Below are positions 1 through 5,159 of a DNA stretch of 5,159 nucleotides, one piece after another (the first letter of the stretch is position 1; the number at the start of each line of letters is the position of its first letter). This stretch comes from an uncultured Ruminococcus sp. (lineage in GTDB: Bacteria; Bacillota; Clostridia; Oscillospirales; Ruminococcaceae). The notes beneath the pieces were generated by a model. The model ran no database searches. It was not told where the DNA came from and was given only the letters and a program-made list of their open reading frames with translations. A program made the translations under genes and the position numbers. Where the stretch lies: positions 1 through 5,159 of the forward strand of contig CAMOEP010000191.1 of assembly GCA_946612185.1 (NCBI GenBank). The letters are read 5' to 3'.

Positions 1-1307
1 TCACCGGGAACAGGGCGCTCACGGCGGATATTCTCAGCAGGAGCAGCACCCAGAACAGCACCTATCTCCATTCTCTTTGCAACATAGCCGGGGTGGTATA
101 CCTCAGCAACGTGACCGGTAGCCAGACCGATCTGGTTACCGTAAGAGGAGTAACCGTTAGCAGCACCGACAGTGATCTTTCTCTGAGGCAGCTTGCCGGC
201 GATAGTGTCCTCAACGGGAACGAGGGGGTTAGCCGCACCGGTAACACGCATAGCCTGGTAAACGTAGGAACGTCCTGACAGCGGGTCACGGATAGCGCCG
301 CCCAGACAGGTAGCCGCACCGCCGAAAGGCTCGATCTCGGTGGGGTGGTTATGAGTCTCGTTCTTGAACATGAGGATATAGTCGTTGTCCTTGCCGTCAA
401 CGTCAACCTTGATCTTAACGGAGCAGGCATTGATCTCCTCGCTCTCGTCAAGGTCAGGCAGCTTGCCGTCAGCCTTGAGCTTCTTGGCAGCGAGAGTACC
501 TAAGTCCATAAGAGTTACAGGGCGGTCATTTCTGCCCAGTGACTCACGAACGTCGATATACTCCTTGAAAGTCTCTCTGATGTAGGGAGTGTCGATGTCA
601 ACGTGTTCAACGTTTGTAAGGAAAGTGGTGTGACGGCAGTGGTCAGACCAGTAAGTATCTATCATCTTGATCTCGGTGATAGTGGGGTCACGGCGCTCCT
701 TCTGGAAATACTCCTGACAGAAGCGGATATCGTCGTAATCCATAGCCAGACCCATGCTGTCAACGATATCGTGAAGTCCCTGCTCGTCCAGGGAGATGAA
801 ACCGTCGATAGTGGCAACGGTAGTGGGTATCTCGTAATTTGTATCAAGGGAATCCACCTTAGCCAGTGAAGCTTCACGGCTCTCGACAGGGTTGATGATA
901 TAAGCTTTCAGGCGGTCGAACTCAGCATCGGTAATATTGCCCTCGACGATGTAAACTCTTGCGTTTCTTACACGGCATCTTTCGCCCTGGCGGAGTATCT
1001 GGATACACTGCTCACAGCTATCAGCTCTCTGGTCGAACTGACCGGGGAGGTACTCAACAGCGAATATTCTCTCACCGTTTGTAAGCTTGGGGAGGTCGGT
1101 GTAGACCACATCAACGGCTGGCTCTGAGAATACAGTAGCGATAGCCGCATTGAAGTCCTCCTCGCTGAGGTGATCGGCATCATAGCGGTTGAGGATCCTC
1201 AGACCTGTAAGGTCGAGTCTGAGAGCGGTTTTAACGTCGCTCAGCACTGACTGGGCTTCAACAGCGAATTCAGGCTTTTTTTCGGCGTAGATTCTGAAAA
1301 CGGACAT
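1..1307 (-). CDS. purL: Phosphoribosylformylglycinamidine synthase (FGAM synthase), N-terminal part, cut by left window edge
   Basis: This cytoplasmic enzyme of de novo purine synthesis converts FGAR, glutamine and ATP to FGAM. The reading frame is open from the ATG at 1307 to the left edge, giving 435 complete codons. The protein starts MSVFRIYAEKKPEFAVEAQ. Residues 1 to about 185 form the N-terminal PurS-like region. The FGAM synthase linker is at about 190-235, with WSDHCRHTTF beginning at Trp220. The first AIRS-like ATP-binding domain follows, with KNETHNHPTEIEPFGG from Lys315 and a YHPGYVAKRMEIG stretch near the edge. This matches the long single-chain PurL of Clostridia (family knowledge: roughly 1,200-1,260 residues with a C-terminal glutaminase domain). 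The second synthase half and glutaminase would lie off the window. The start is fixed by AAAGGAG (1315-1321), 7 bases upstream. It lies 42 bp downstream of mtaB on the same strand. No frameshift is visible. Confidence 0.95.
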   Translation of the reverse strand, partial: MSVFRIYAEKKPEFAVEAQSVLSDVKTALRLDLTGLRILNRYDADHLSEEDFNAAIATVFSEPAVDVVYTDLPKLTNGERIFAVEYLPGQFDQRADSCEQCIQILRQGERCRVRNARVYIVEGNITDAEFDRLKAYIINPVESREASLAKVDSLDTNYEIPTTVATIDGFISLDEQGLHDIVDSMGLAMDYDDIRFCQEYFQKERRDPTITEIKMIDTYWSDHCRHTTFLTNVEHVDIDTPYIRETFKEYIDVRESLGRNDRPVTLMDLGTLAAKKLKADGKLPDLDESEEINACSVKIKVDVDGKDNDYILMFKNETHNHPTEIEPFGGAATCLGGAIRDPLSGRSYVYQAMRVTGAANPLVPVEDTIAGKLPQRKITVGAANGYSSYGNQIGLATGHVAEVYHPGYVAKRMEIGAVLGAAPAENIRRERPVPG

Positions 1308-1341
1308 AAATTTTCTCCTTTCATAGTAACTGCCGGGAACG

Positions 1342-1382
1342 AAAAAATCTCAGCAGTCCTGGCCCTCCGACAGTCTGCCGAA
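1342..1382 (-). terminator. Weak terminator-like hairpin between mtaB and purL
   Basis: On the minus strand TTCGGCAG (1382-1375) can pair with CTGCTGAG (1356-1349) over 8 bp, including two G-U pairs. The loop is 18 bases, and six T residues (1347-1342) follow after one base. The second arm overlaps the mtaB stop codon. The long loop and G-U pairs make it weak, so partial read-through into purL is expected if it works at all. It competes with the UUCG hairpin upstream. Confidence 0.3.
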
Positions 1383-2657
1383 GCAGTAGTCGGGATAACT
1401 CATTTCTATTATAACACGTTTTATCTCATTACGCAAACTTTTTTCAGAATTTTTTCGGGAAATTTTTACGAGAGTGTGATCCGGGGTGCAGCCCTGGTGG
1501 AAAAGCGGACTGTTCTCACGCTCGAAAAGTACCAGAAAACTGCGCCCTACAAGGCTTTTCAGGTGTTGCTCCTGCAAGGAGGCGGCGAGGGACTTCATTT
1601 CATCGCCACGCTGCTGTTTTATATTTCCTGGAACTTGCGGCATCTTTGCGGCAGGAGTTCCCTGGCGAGGTGAGTACTGGAAAACGTGTATCTTTGAAAA
1701 TCCCACCTTCTTTGCAAACTCCATAGATTCCAGGTGGTCGTCCTCAGTCTCGCCGGGAAAGCCGACCATGATATCGGTAGTGAACGCCGCATCGGGGATA
1801 AGCCGGCGGATTCGCTCGGTAAGGGCAAAATATTCATCGGGGGTATACCGGCGGTTCATGGCTTTGAGGGTCTTTGCACAGCCGGACTGGAGCGACAGGT
1901 GGAATTGCGGGCACAGCTTTGGCTGAGCAGCAAGACGTTCCAGGTCGCCGTCCAGGAGCATTTCCGGTTCAAGTGAACTCAGCCGCACACGGTCGATACC
2001 CTGTATACCGCAGCACACTTCCACCGCATCAGCCAGCCGCAGACCGTATTCCTTGCCGTAGAACGCAAGATTGATACCCACAAGGACGAGTTCCCTGTGA
2101 CCTGCATCAGCCAGCATTTGCGCTTCGAGGCGGATATCCTCAAGGGGCTTGCTTCGGCAGCGTCCACGGGCGTAGGGGATAATGCAGTAGGAGCAGAAGC
2201 AGTTGCAGCCGTCCTGTATCTTAATGTAAGCCCGTGTGCGGTGCAGTTCGGCGGTGTACTCCATAGTCTCAAAGGCATCAGAAGGGGAGTATTCCGAGAT
2301 ACTGACTGTCTTTCCACCGTTTTCGAGAGCGTCAAGAACCATACCCGGCAGCAGATGACGATCTTTTGTGCCGGTGATGATGTCAGCCTCCGGAATGTCC
2401 GGTTTCCCGGCAGCCTGGGGCAGACATCCCGTGAGGACTATCACTGCATGAGGGCAGTCCCGGCGCAGTTTTCTGACAGCGTAGAGGGACTTGCTGTCAC
2501 CGCCGCTTGTTACAGTGCAGGAATTTACTACAGCAGCGTCAGCCTCCGCCGGGGAATCGGTAACAGCAAATCCCATTTTAGTGAACTGACTTTTCAGAGC
2601 GTCAGTTTCATACTGGTTGACCTTGCAACCAAATGTTAAAAAATAAATCTTATACAT
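1350..2657 (-). CDS. mtaB: tRNA t6A37 methylthiotransferase MtaB (radical SAM)
   Basis: The 435-residue protein has the full length of MtaB, which adds a methylthio group to t6A at position 37 of ANN-decoding tRNAs. The N-terminal UPF0004 domain begins TFGCKVNQYET, the form typical of MtaB. Its three cysteines, Cys11, Cys47 and Cys78, should bind the sulfur-donating [4Fe-4S] cluster. The radical SAM cluster motif CxxxCxxC is Cys151, Cys155 and Cys158, followed by IIPYARG. Later family motifs are HLSLQSG (253-259), MNRRYT (267-272) and DIMVGFPGET (295-304). A TRAM-type RNA-binding tail occupies about residues 365-435. An extra Cys153 sits inside the radical SAM motif. The ATG at 2657 has an AAGGTGA site (2661-2667) a few bases upstream. 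It is first in a minus-strand unit, with a good promoter at 2788-2816 and purL 42 bp downstream. Confidence 0.95.
   Translation of the reverse strand: MYKIYFLTFGCKVNQYETDALKSQFTKMGFAVTDSPAEADAAVVNSCTVTSGGDSKSLYAVRKLRRDCPHAVIVLTGCLPQAAGKPDIPEADIITGTKDRHLLPGMVLDALENGGKTVSISEYSPSDAFETMEYTAELHRTRAYIKIQDGCNCFCSYCIIPYARGRCRSKPLEDIRLEAQMLADAGHRELVLVGINLAFYGKEYGLRLADAVEVCCGIQGIDRVRLSSLEPEMLLDGDLERLAAQPKLCPQFHLSLQSGCAKTLKAMNRRYTPDEYFALTERIRRLIPDAAFTTDIMVGFPGETEDDHLESMEFAKKVGFSKIHVFQYSPRQGTPAAKMPQVPGNIKQQRGDEMKSLAASLQEQHLKSLVGRSFLVLFERENSPLFHQGCTPDHTLVKISRKNSEKSLRNEIKRVIIEMSYPDYCFGRLSEGQDC
1367..1393 (-). other. UUCG-tetraloop hairpin at the end of mtaB
   Basis: Read on the minus strand, CCGAC (1393-1389) pairs with GTCGG (1371-1367). 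Inside it, CTGC and GCAG (1386-1375) close a UUCG loop in the extra-stable C(UUCG)G form. A small internal loop (TA against ACT) separates the two stems. The element overlaps the last mtaB codons, about 20 bases before its stop. It shares bases 1375-1382 with the terminator-like hairpin next to it, so only one of the two can form. Confidence 0.4.
1408..1436 (-). promoter_or_regulatory. Candidate internal promoter for purL inside the 3' end of mtaB
   Basis: On the minus strand TTGCGT (1436-1431) and a perfect TATAAT (1413-1408) are separated by 17 bp. TG one base before the -10 box makes it an extended -10. Transcription would start near 1401, giving a leader of roughly 95 bases before the purL ATG. 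The sequence lies inside mtaB codons (RVIIEM region), so chance resemblance is possible. It would let purL be made independently of the mtaB promoter. Confidence 0.4.
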
Positions 2658-2745
2658 ATTTCACCTTATTATCAAGACTTTAACAAGTTTTCAACTTATG
2701 TATACTGCACAAAAGATATATATAATTTTTATGCACAATCAATAG

Positions 2746-2762
2746 TTATTCGTTATGAATAA
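2746..2762. repeat. Inverted repeat TTATTC-n5-GAATAA in the mtaB leader
   Basis: TTATTC (2746-2751) and GAATAA (2757-2762) are perfect inverted copies around a 5-base centre. The element lies about 20-35 bases downstream of the predicted mtaB start site. It could be a small repressor site or a weak hairpin, but short AT-only palindromes are common in such AT-rich DNA. A second short one, AAGTT-TTC-AACTT, is at 2685-2697, and two direct copies of TGCACAA are at 2706-2712 and 2732-2738. Confidence 0.25.
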
Positions 2763-2787
2763 AATAATAAACTCGCAGTACATCTAT

Positions 2788-2816
2788 ATTATACTAAATT
2801 GACGAAATTATTTCAA
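2788..2816 (-). promoter_or_regulatory. Sigma-A type promoter of mtaB
   Basis: On the minus strand TTGAAA (2816-2811) and a perfect TATAAT (2793-2788) are separated by 17 bp. Transcription should start near 2781, leaving a leader of about 120 AT-rich bases before the mtaB ATG at 2657. Its -35 box is only 5 bp from the -35 box of the opposite promoter that serves the HPr-like gene. Confidence 0.8.
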
Positions 2817-2821
2817 GTCCC

Positions 2822-2850
2822 TTGACAATGGGGAAAGATAGTGCTATGAT
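2822..2850 (+). promoter_or_regulatory. Strong sigma-A promoter of the HPr-like gene
   Basis: A perfect TTGACA (2822-2827) is followed after exactly 17 bp by TATGAT (2845-2850). TG at 2842-2843 makes it an extended -10. Transcription should begin near 2857. This is the best promoter in the window and suggests high, largely constitutive expression. Confidence 0.88.
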
Positions 2851-2856
2851 ATAGGT

Positions 2857-2942
2857 GCGGTAGGGAAAAGCCGCAGAAAAAGAAATAAACAATAAAAAAC
2901 GCACACCAACAAAACAAACAAAGAAACGGGAGGTAATGTCTT
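2857..2942 (+). promoter_or_regulatory. U-poor leader of the HPr-like gene with a hairpin at the predicted 5' end
   Basis: The predicted transcript starts with GCGG (2857-2860), which pairs with CCGC (2871-2874) around a 10-base loop. One more pair is possible if the transcript starts at 2856. The next stretch is almost pure A, C and G: bases 2862-2933 contain only two T residues, so it should be unstructured. It ends in a consensus GGGAGGT (2928-2934), 8 bases before the ATG. An ATG at 2936 overlaps this zone but is out of frame. A 5' hairpin followed by an open leader fits a stable, well-translated mRNA (inference). Confidence 0.5.
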
Positions 2943-3173
2943 ATGACAAAGGCAACAGTACAGCTTAAAGCTATCAATGATGTCAAGGAGTTCGTAAACA
3001 TCGTAATGAGATTCCCCTTTGATATCGACCTGGTTTCAAGCAGATACGCAGTAGACGCAAAGTCTATCATGGGTATTTTCAGCCTTGACCTTGAGAAGCC
3101 CATCGAGCTTCACGCACACACCGACGATGCAGATGATTTCCTCAAGGCAATTGAGAAGTACATCGTAAAGTAA
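2943..3173 (+). CDS. HPr-like protein lacking the phospho-acceptor histidine
   Basis: The 76-residue protein aligns with HPr, the small carrier of the sugar phosphotransferase system, but is shorter than the usual 85-90 residues. The clear family mark is VDAKSIMGIFSL (37-48). Its Ser41 matches Ser46 of Bacillus HPr, the site used by HPr kinase in catabolite control. The GIHARPA loop with His15 is absent: in an ungapped alignment Ala10 takes the histidine position, and no histidine occurs before IELHAH near residue 56. It therefore should not carry phosphate from Enzyme I. A Crh-like regulatory role through Ser41 is possible but inferred. The gene stands alone between its own strong promoter and terminator. 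It has a consensus ribosome binding site, and three stop codons in frame (TAA, TAG, TGA at 3171-3179). HPr family membership is secure; function is not. Confidence 0.88.
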   Translation: MTKATVQLKAINDVKEFVNIVMRFPFDIDLVSSRYAVDAKSIMGIFSLDLEKPIELHAHTDDADDFLKAIEKYIVK

Positions 3174-3187
3174 TAGTGACAGAAGAA

Positions 3188-3221
3188 CCGCTGCTGGATG
3201 AAAGTCCGGCGGCGGATTTTT
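3188..3221 (+). terminator. Intrinsic terminator of the HPr-like gene
   Basis: CCGCTGCTGGA (3188-3198) pairs with TCCGGCGGCGG (3205-3215) in an 11-bp stem with two G-U pairs and a 6-base loop. One base later comes TTTTT (3217-3221). It starts 14 bases after the HPr-like stop codon. On the other strand no T run follows, so it should act only on rightward transcripts. Confidence 0.9.
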
Positions 3222-3257
3222 ATATCAAGATTTTACCATAATTGACATGATATGACC

Positions 3258-3281
3258 AAACTCCCTTTGTGGGAGTTTTTT
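3258..3281 (+). terminator. Second intrinsic terminator upstream of the desulfurase promoter
   Basis: AAACTCCC (3258-3265) pairs with GGGAGTTT (3271-3278) in a perfect 8-bp stem around a 5-base loop, and the T run extends through 3276-3281. It lies about 37 bases beyond the first terminator and just before the next promoter. It probably catches read-through from the HPr-like unit. On the minus strand only three T residues directly follow the stem core, so it is not convincingly bidirectional. Confidence 0.75.
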
Positions 3282-3294
3282 CTTTCCATTGCAC

Positions 3295-3323
3295 TTGATT
3301 TTACTGCCTGGATATGGTATAAT
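3295..3323 (+). promoter_or_regulatory. Sigma-A promoter of the desulfurase-thiI unit
   Basis: TTGATT (3295-3300) and a perfect TATAAT (3318-3323) are 17 bp apart, and TG at 3315-3316 gives an extended -10. Transcription should start near 3330, giving a leader of about 47 bases. It lies just after two terminators, which separates this unit from the HPr-like gene. Confidence 0.82.
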
Positions 3324-3364
3324 ATATTGTTGGACTTTTTATGGGTTCTGAGTATAACGTTTAT

Positions 3365-3372
3365 AGAAGGAG
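3365..3372 (+). promoter_or_regulatory. Ribosome binding site that fixes the desulfurase start
   Basis: AGAAGGAG ends 4 bases before the ATG at 3377. The spacing is a little short, but no comparable site precedes the in-frame ATG at 3341. The protein from 3377 begins MQVYLDNAATTKP, the standard start of this enzyme family, so the 12 extra residues from 3341 are rejected. Confidence 0.8.
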
Positions 3373-3376
3373 TATT

Positions 3377-4507
3377 ATGCAGGTTTATCTTGATAACGCT
3401 GCCACCACCAAGCCCTGCGCTGAGGCTGTTCAGGCGGCAGTTGATGCTATGACTGTGAATTTCGGCAATCCCTCCTCCCTCCACCGTGCCGGACTTGATG
3501 CACAGCTTGTTATGGACAGCGCACGCCGGACTATCGCCGCTTCTCTGGGCGTTGAAGCAGGGTGCATCACTTTCACCTCCGGCGCTACGGAAAGCAATAA
3601 CCTGGCACTGAGAGGCGCTTGTGCTGCTTATGGCAAAAAACGCCGGAAAATCGTTGCTTCTGCCGTGGAACACGCTTCCGTTGACGAGACACTTTCTGCC
3701 CTTGAAGCACAGGGATTCGAGGTTTGCCGGGTGTCGCCCCGTGAGGACGGCAGGTTCTATCCGGAGGACTTTGTGAATTCCTGCGACGGCGATACAGTTC
3801 TGCTGACCATGATGGCGGTAAATAATGAGACTGGTTATATCCTCCCGGCAAAGGAGGTATTTACCGCAGTAAAGCGCAAATTCCCGGATATCATCACCCA
3901 CTGCGACTGCGTTCAGGCGTTTATGAAACTGCCAATTAAGGCGGCTTCTCTTGGCGCTGACCTTATCTCACTGAGCGCTCATAAGATACACGGCGTAAAG
4001 GGCGTGGGAGCGATATATATCCGCAAGGGCACAAGGCTTGTACCTATCGTGACCGGCGGCAAGCAGGAAAAGGGTATCCGTTCCGGTACTGAGAGCGTTC
4101 CGCTGATAGCGGCTTTTGGTGCGGCAGTTGAAAAACTCAGCAAAACTATCCCGAAGCGCAGGGAGTATACCGCTGAACTGAAAGCGTATCTCCTGGAAAA
4201 ATTGGCAGACGTTGAGGGAGTTACGGTGAATTCTCCGGAGGACGGCTCGCCGTATATCGTGAATATTTCCGCTGCCGGGAAACGCTCGGAGATAATGCTC
4301 CACTTCCTTGAAAGCAAGGGTGTGTACGTTTCCAGCGGTTCAGCCTGTTCAAAGGGACAGCAAAGCGGCGTTCCGGCGCAGTTTGGGATCACCGGAAAAC
4401 GTGCTGACAGCGCACTTCGCATAAGTATGACCGCTGACACCACCCGTGAGGAACTGGACTACTTCGTGCAGTGCCTTGCTGAGGGTATAAACAGCGTAAG
4501 AGGTTAA
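3377..4507 (+). CDS. Cysteine desulfurase (NifS/IscS family), ThiI-partner type
   Basis: This PLP enzyme of 376 residues takes sulfur from L-cysteine, leaving alanine, and holds it as a persulfide for transfer. It has the fold type I aminotransferase motifs in order: N-terminal YLDNAATTKP, the cofactor phosphate loop ATESNN (70-75), His99 stacking on the PLP ring, NNETG (from Asn149), Asp177 and Gln180 in HCDCVQ, and the PLP lysine Lys203 in SAHKIHG. The persulfide cysteine is Cys324 in SSGSACSKG. The gene is 23 bp upstream of thiI and shares its promoter. In Bacillus the ThiI-linked enzyme, called NifZ (not the nitrogenase NifZ), supplies sulfur for 4-thiouridine, and the same job is inferred here. 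No scaffold or other Fe-S assembly gene is adjacent, which argues against a general IscS role, though it could serve several acceptors. Confidence 0.93.
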   Translation: MQVYLDNAATTKPCAEAVQAAVDAMTVNFGNPSSLHRAGLDAQLVMDSARRTIAASLGVEAGCITFTSGATESNNLALRGACAAYGKKRRKIVASAVEHASVDETLSALEAQGFEVCRVSPREDGRFYPEDFVNSCDGDTVLLTMMAVNNETGYILPAKEVFTAVKRKFPDIITHCDCVQAFMKLPIKAASLGADLISLSAHKIHGVKGVGAIYIRKGTRLVPIVTGGKQEKGIRSGTESVPLIAAFGAAVEKLSKTIPKRREYTAELKAYLLEKLADVEGVTVNSPEDGSPYIVNISAAGKRSEIMLHFLESKGVYVSSGSACSKGQQSGVPAQFGITGKRADSALRISMTADTTREELDYFVQCLAEGINSVRG

Positions 4508-4530
4508 TTAATATAACAAAGGAGACAGGT

Positions 4531-5159
4531 ATGAAAGAGATCGTACTGGCAAAATACGGCGAGATTGCTCTGAAGGGTCTGAACAAGAAGTCCTTCGAGG
4601 ATATGCTCACCAAGAACATCAAAAGGAGACTGAAAAGTCTCGGAAAATTCGAGCTTACAAGCGCTCAGTCCACTACATACATCACCCCTCTTGACGAGGA
4701 TATCGACCTCCAGGACGTAGTTGACAGAGTAAGCAAGATATTCGGAATCGCTGCACTGTGCCGTGCCTGCGTCTGCGAGAAGGACTTCGCTGACATCACC
4801 AAAAAGAGCATTGAGTACCTTTCCGACATCTTAGGCAGCGCAAGCACTTTCAAGGTGAACGCCAAGCGCTCTGACAAGGCGTTCCCCATGAAAAGCCCTG
4901 AGATATGCACAGAACTGGGTGCGGTACTCCTTGAGCAGTTCCCGAATCTGAGCGTTGACGTTAAGAACCCGGAGGTTACTGTTACCGTTGAGATAAGAGA
5001 CACTAACGCATACGTTCACGCCGAAAATCTCAGAGGTGCAGGCGGTCTGCCTGTTGGCAGCAGCGGAAAGGCTATGCTGCTTCTGTCAGGCGGTATCGAC
5101 AGCCCTGTTGCGGCTTACATGATGGCTAAGAGAGGAGTTCATATCACCGCTATCCACTA
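4531..5159 (+). CDS. thiI: tRNA 4-thiouridine synthase ThiI, N-terminal part, cut by right window edge
   Basis: ThiI adenylates U8 of tRNA and replaces its oxygen with sulfur to give s4U, a near-UV sensor; in some bacteria it also feeds thiamine thiazole synthesis. The visible 209 codons begin MKEIVLAKYGEIALKGLNK, the family's ferredoxin-like start. A THUMP RNA-binding domain follows at about 60-165, with NAKRSDKAFP and ENLRGAGGLPVGSSGK after it. The ATP-binding PP-loop SGGIDSPVA begins at Ser186. The remainder of the PP-loop domain lies off the window. Firmicute ThiI usually lacks the rhodanese extension of the E. coli enzyme, but this cannot be judged here. AAAGGAGA (4518-4525) precedes the ATG at good spacing. 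The 23-bp gap after the desulfurase stop, with no terminator, indicates one mRNA. Confidence 0.95.
   Translation, partial: MKEIVLAKYGEIALKGLNKKSFEDMLTKNIKRRLKSLGKFELTSAQSTTYITPLDEDIDLQDVVDRVSKIFGIAALCRACVCEKDFADITKKSIEYLSDILGSASTFKVNAKRSDKAFPMKSPEICTELGAVLLEQFPNLSVDVKNPEVTVTVEIRDTNAYVHAENLRGAGGLPVGSSGKAMLLLSGGIDSPVAAYMMAKRGVHITAIH

Noticed and set aside
62..1183. Several short open frames on both strands inside purL
   Set aside because: They overlap the continuous PurL reading frame, which carries the family motifs, and are frame shadows.
1308..1400. PurR box or purine/THF-type riboswitch before purL
   Set aside because: I found no recognisable PurR-box sequence, and the leader is too short and overlaps mtaB coding sequence, so there is no room for a known riboswitch fold.
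2097..2639. A 180-codon plus-strand open frame opposite mtaB
   Set aside because: It lies wholly antisense to a gene with intact family motifs, has no ribosome binding site I can see, and its protein resembles nothing known to me.
2667..2695. Second minus-strand promoter-like pair (TTGAAA, 17 bp, TAATAA) just before mtaB
   Set aside because: It would start transcription within a few bases of the mtaB start codon and remove its ribosome binding site; the promoter at 2788-2816 is better.
3242..3247. A perfect TTGACA between the two terminators on the plus strand
   Set aside because: No -10-like hexamer lies at 16-18 bp; that position is occupied by the terminator loop.
3230..3259. Possible minus-strand promoter (TTGGTC, 18 bp, TAAAAT with TG before it) reading antisense into the HPr-like gene
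   Set aside because: The -35 box is weak, the spacer is not ideal, it overlaps the second terminator hairpin and no gene follows; such matches are expected by chance in AT-rich DNA.
3341..3376. Longer N-terminus for the desulfurase from the ATG at 3341
   Set aside because: No good ribosome binding site precedes it, it lies about 11 bases after the predicted transcription start, and the extra 12 residues are not part of the family's conserved start.
3233..3901. A 222-codon minus-strand open frame opposite the desulfurase start
   Set aside because: It covers the terminator, the promoter and the first half of a well-recognised enzyme on the other strand; it is a shadow of the codon pattern of the real gene.

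Overview
The window carries five protein genes in three transcription units, and no mobile element, CRISPR array or RNA gene that I can recognise. The protein families (long one-chain PurL, MtaB, a short HPr-like protein without its histidine, and a ThiI-linked cysteine desulfurase), strong AGGAGG-type ribosome binding sites and near-consensus sigma-A promoters point to a low-to-medium GC member of the Clostridia. A Ruminococcus-like member of the Oscillospiraceae is my best guess, by family resemblance only.

Left half, minus strand: mtaB (2657-1350) is followed after 42 bp by purL (1307 to beyond the left edge). MtaB makes the 2-methylthio group of ms2t6A37 in tRNA. PurL is the FGAM synthase of purine biosynthesis; only its first 435 residues are in the window. 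A promoter-like sequence and two competing hairpins at the 3' end of mtaB suggest that purL may also be expressed, or adjusted, separately from mtaB.

Centre: a 285-bp AT-rich intergenic region holds two divergent promoters whose -35 boxes lie only 5 bp apart. One reads left into mtaB, the other right into a one-gene unit for a 76-residue HPr-like protein (2943-3173). That protein keeps the regulatory serine motif KSIMG but has no phospho-acceptor histidine, so it looks like a regulator and not a sugar-PTS carrier. The unit ends in three tandem stop codons of different type and a strong intrinsic terminator, with a second terminator hairpin further on.

Right half, plus strand: a new promoter at 3295-3323 drives a cysteine desulfurase (3377-4507) and thiI (4531 to beyond the right edge), 23 bp apart. 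This is the known pair in which the desulfurase supplies persulfide sulfur to ThiI for 4-thiouridine at tRNA position 8.

Two of the three units therefore serve tRNA thio-modification, beside a purine gene and an HPr-like regulator. I see no clearly undescribed system. The most useful second looks are the histidine-less HPr, the abutting divergent promoters and the hairpin pair between mtaB and purL.
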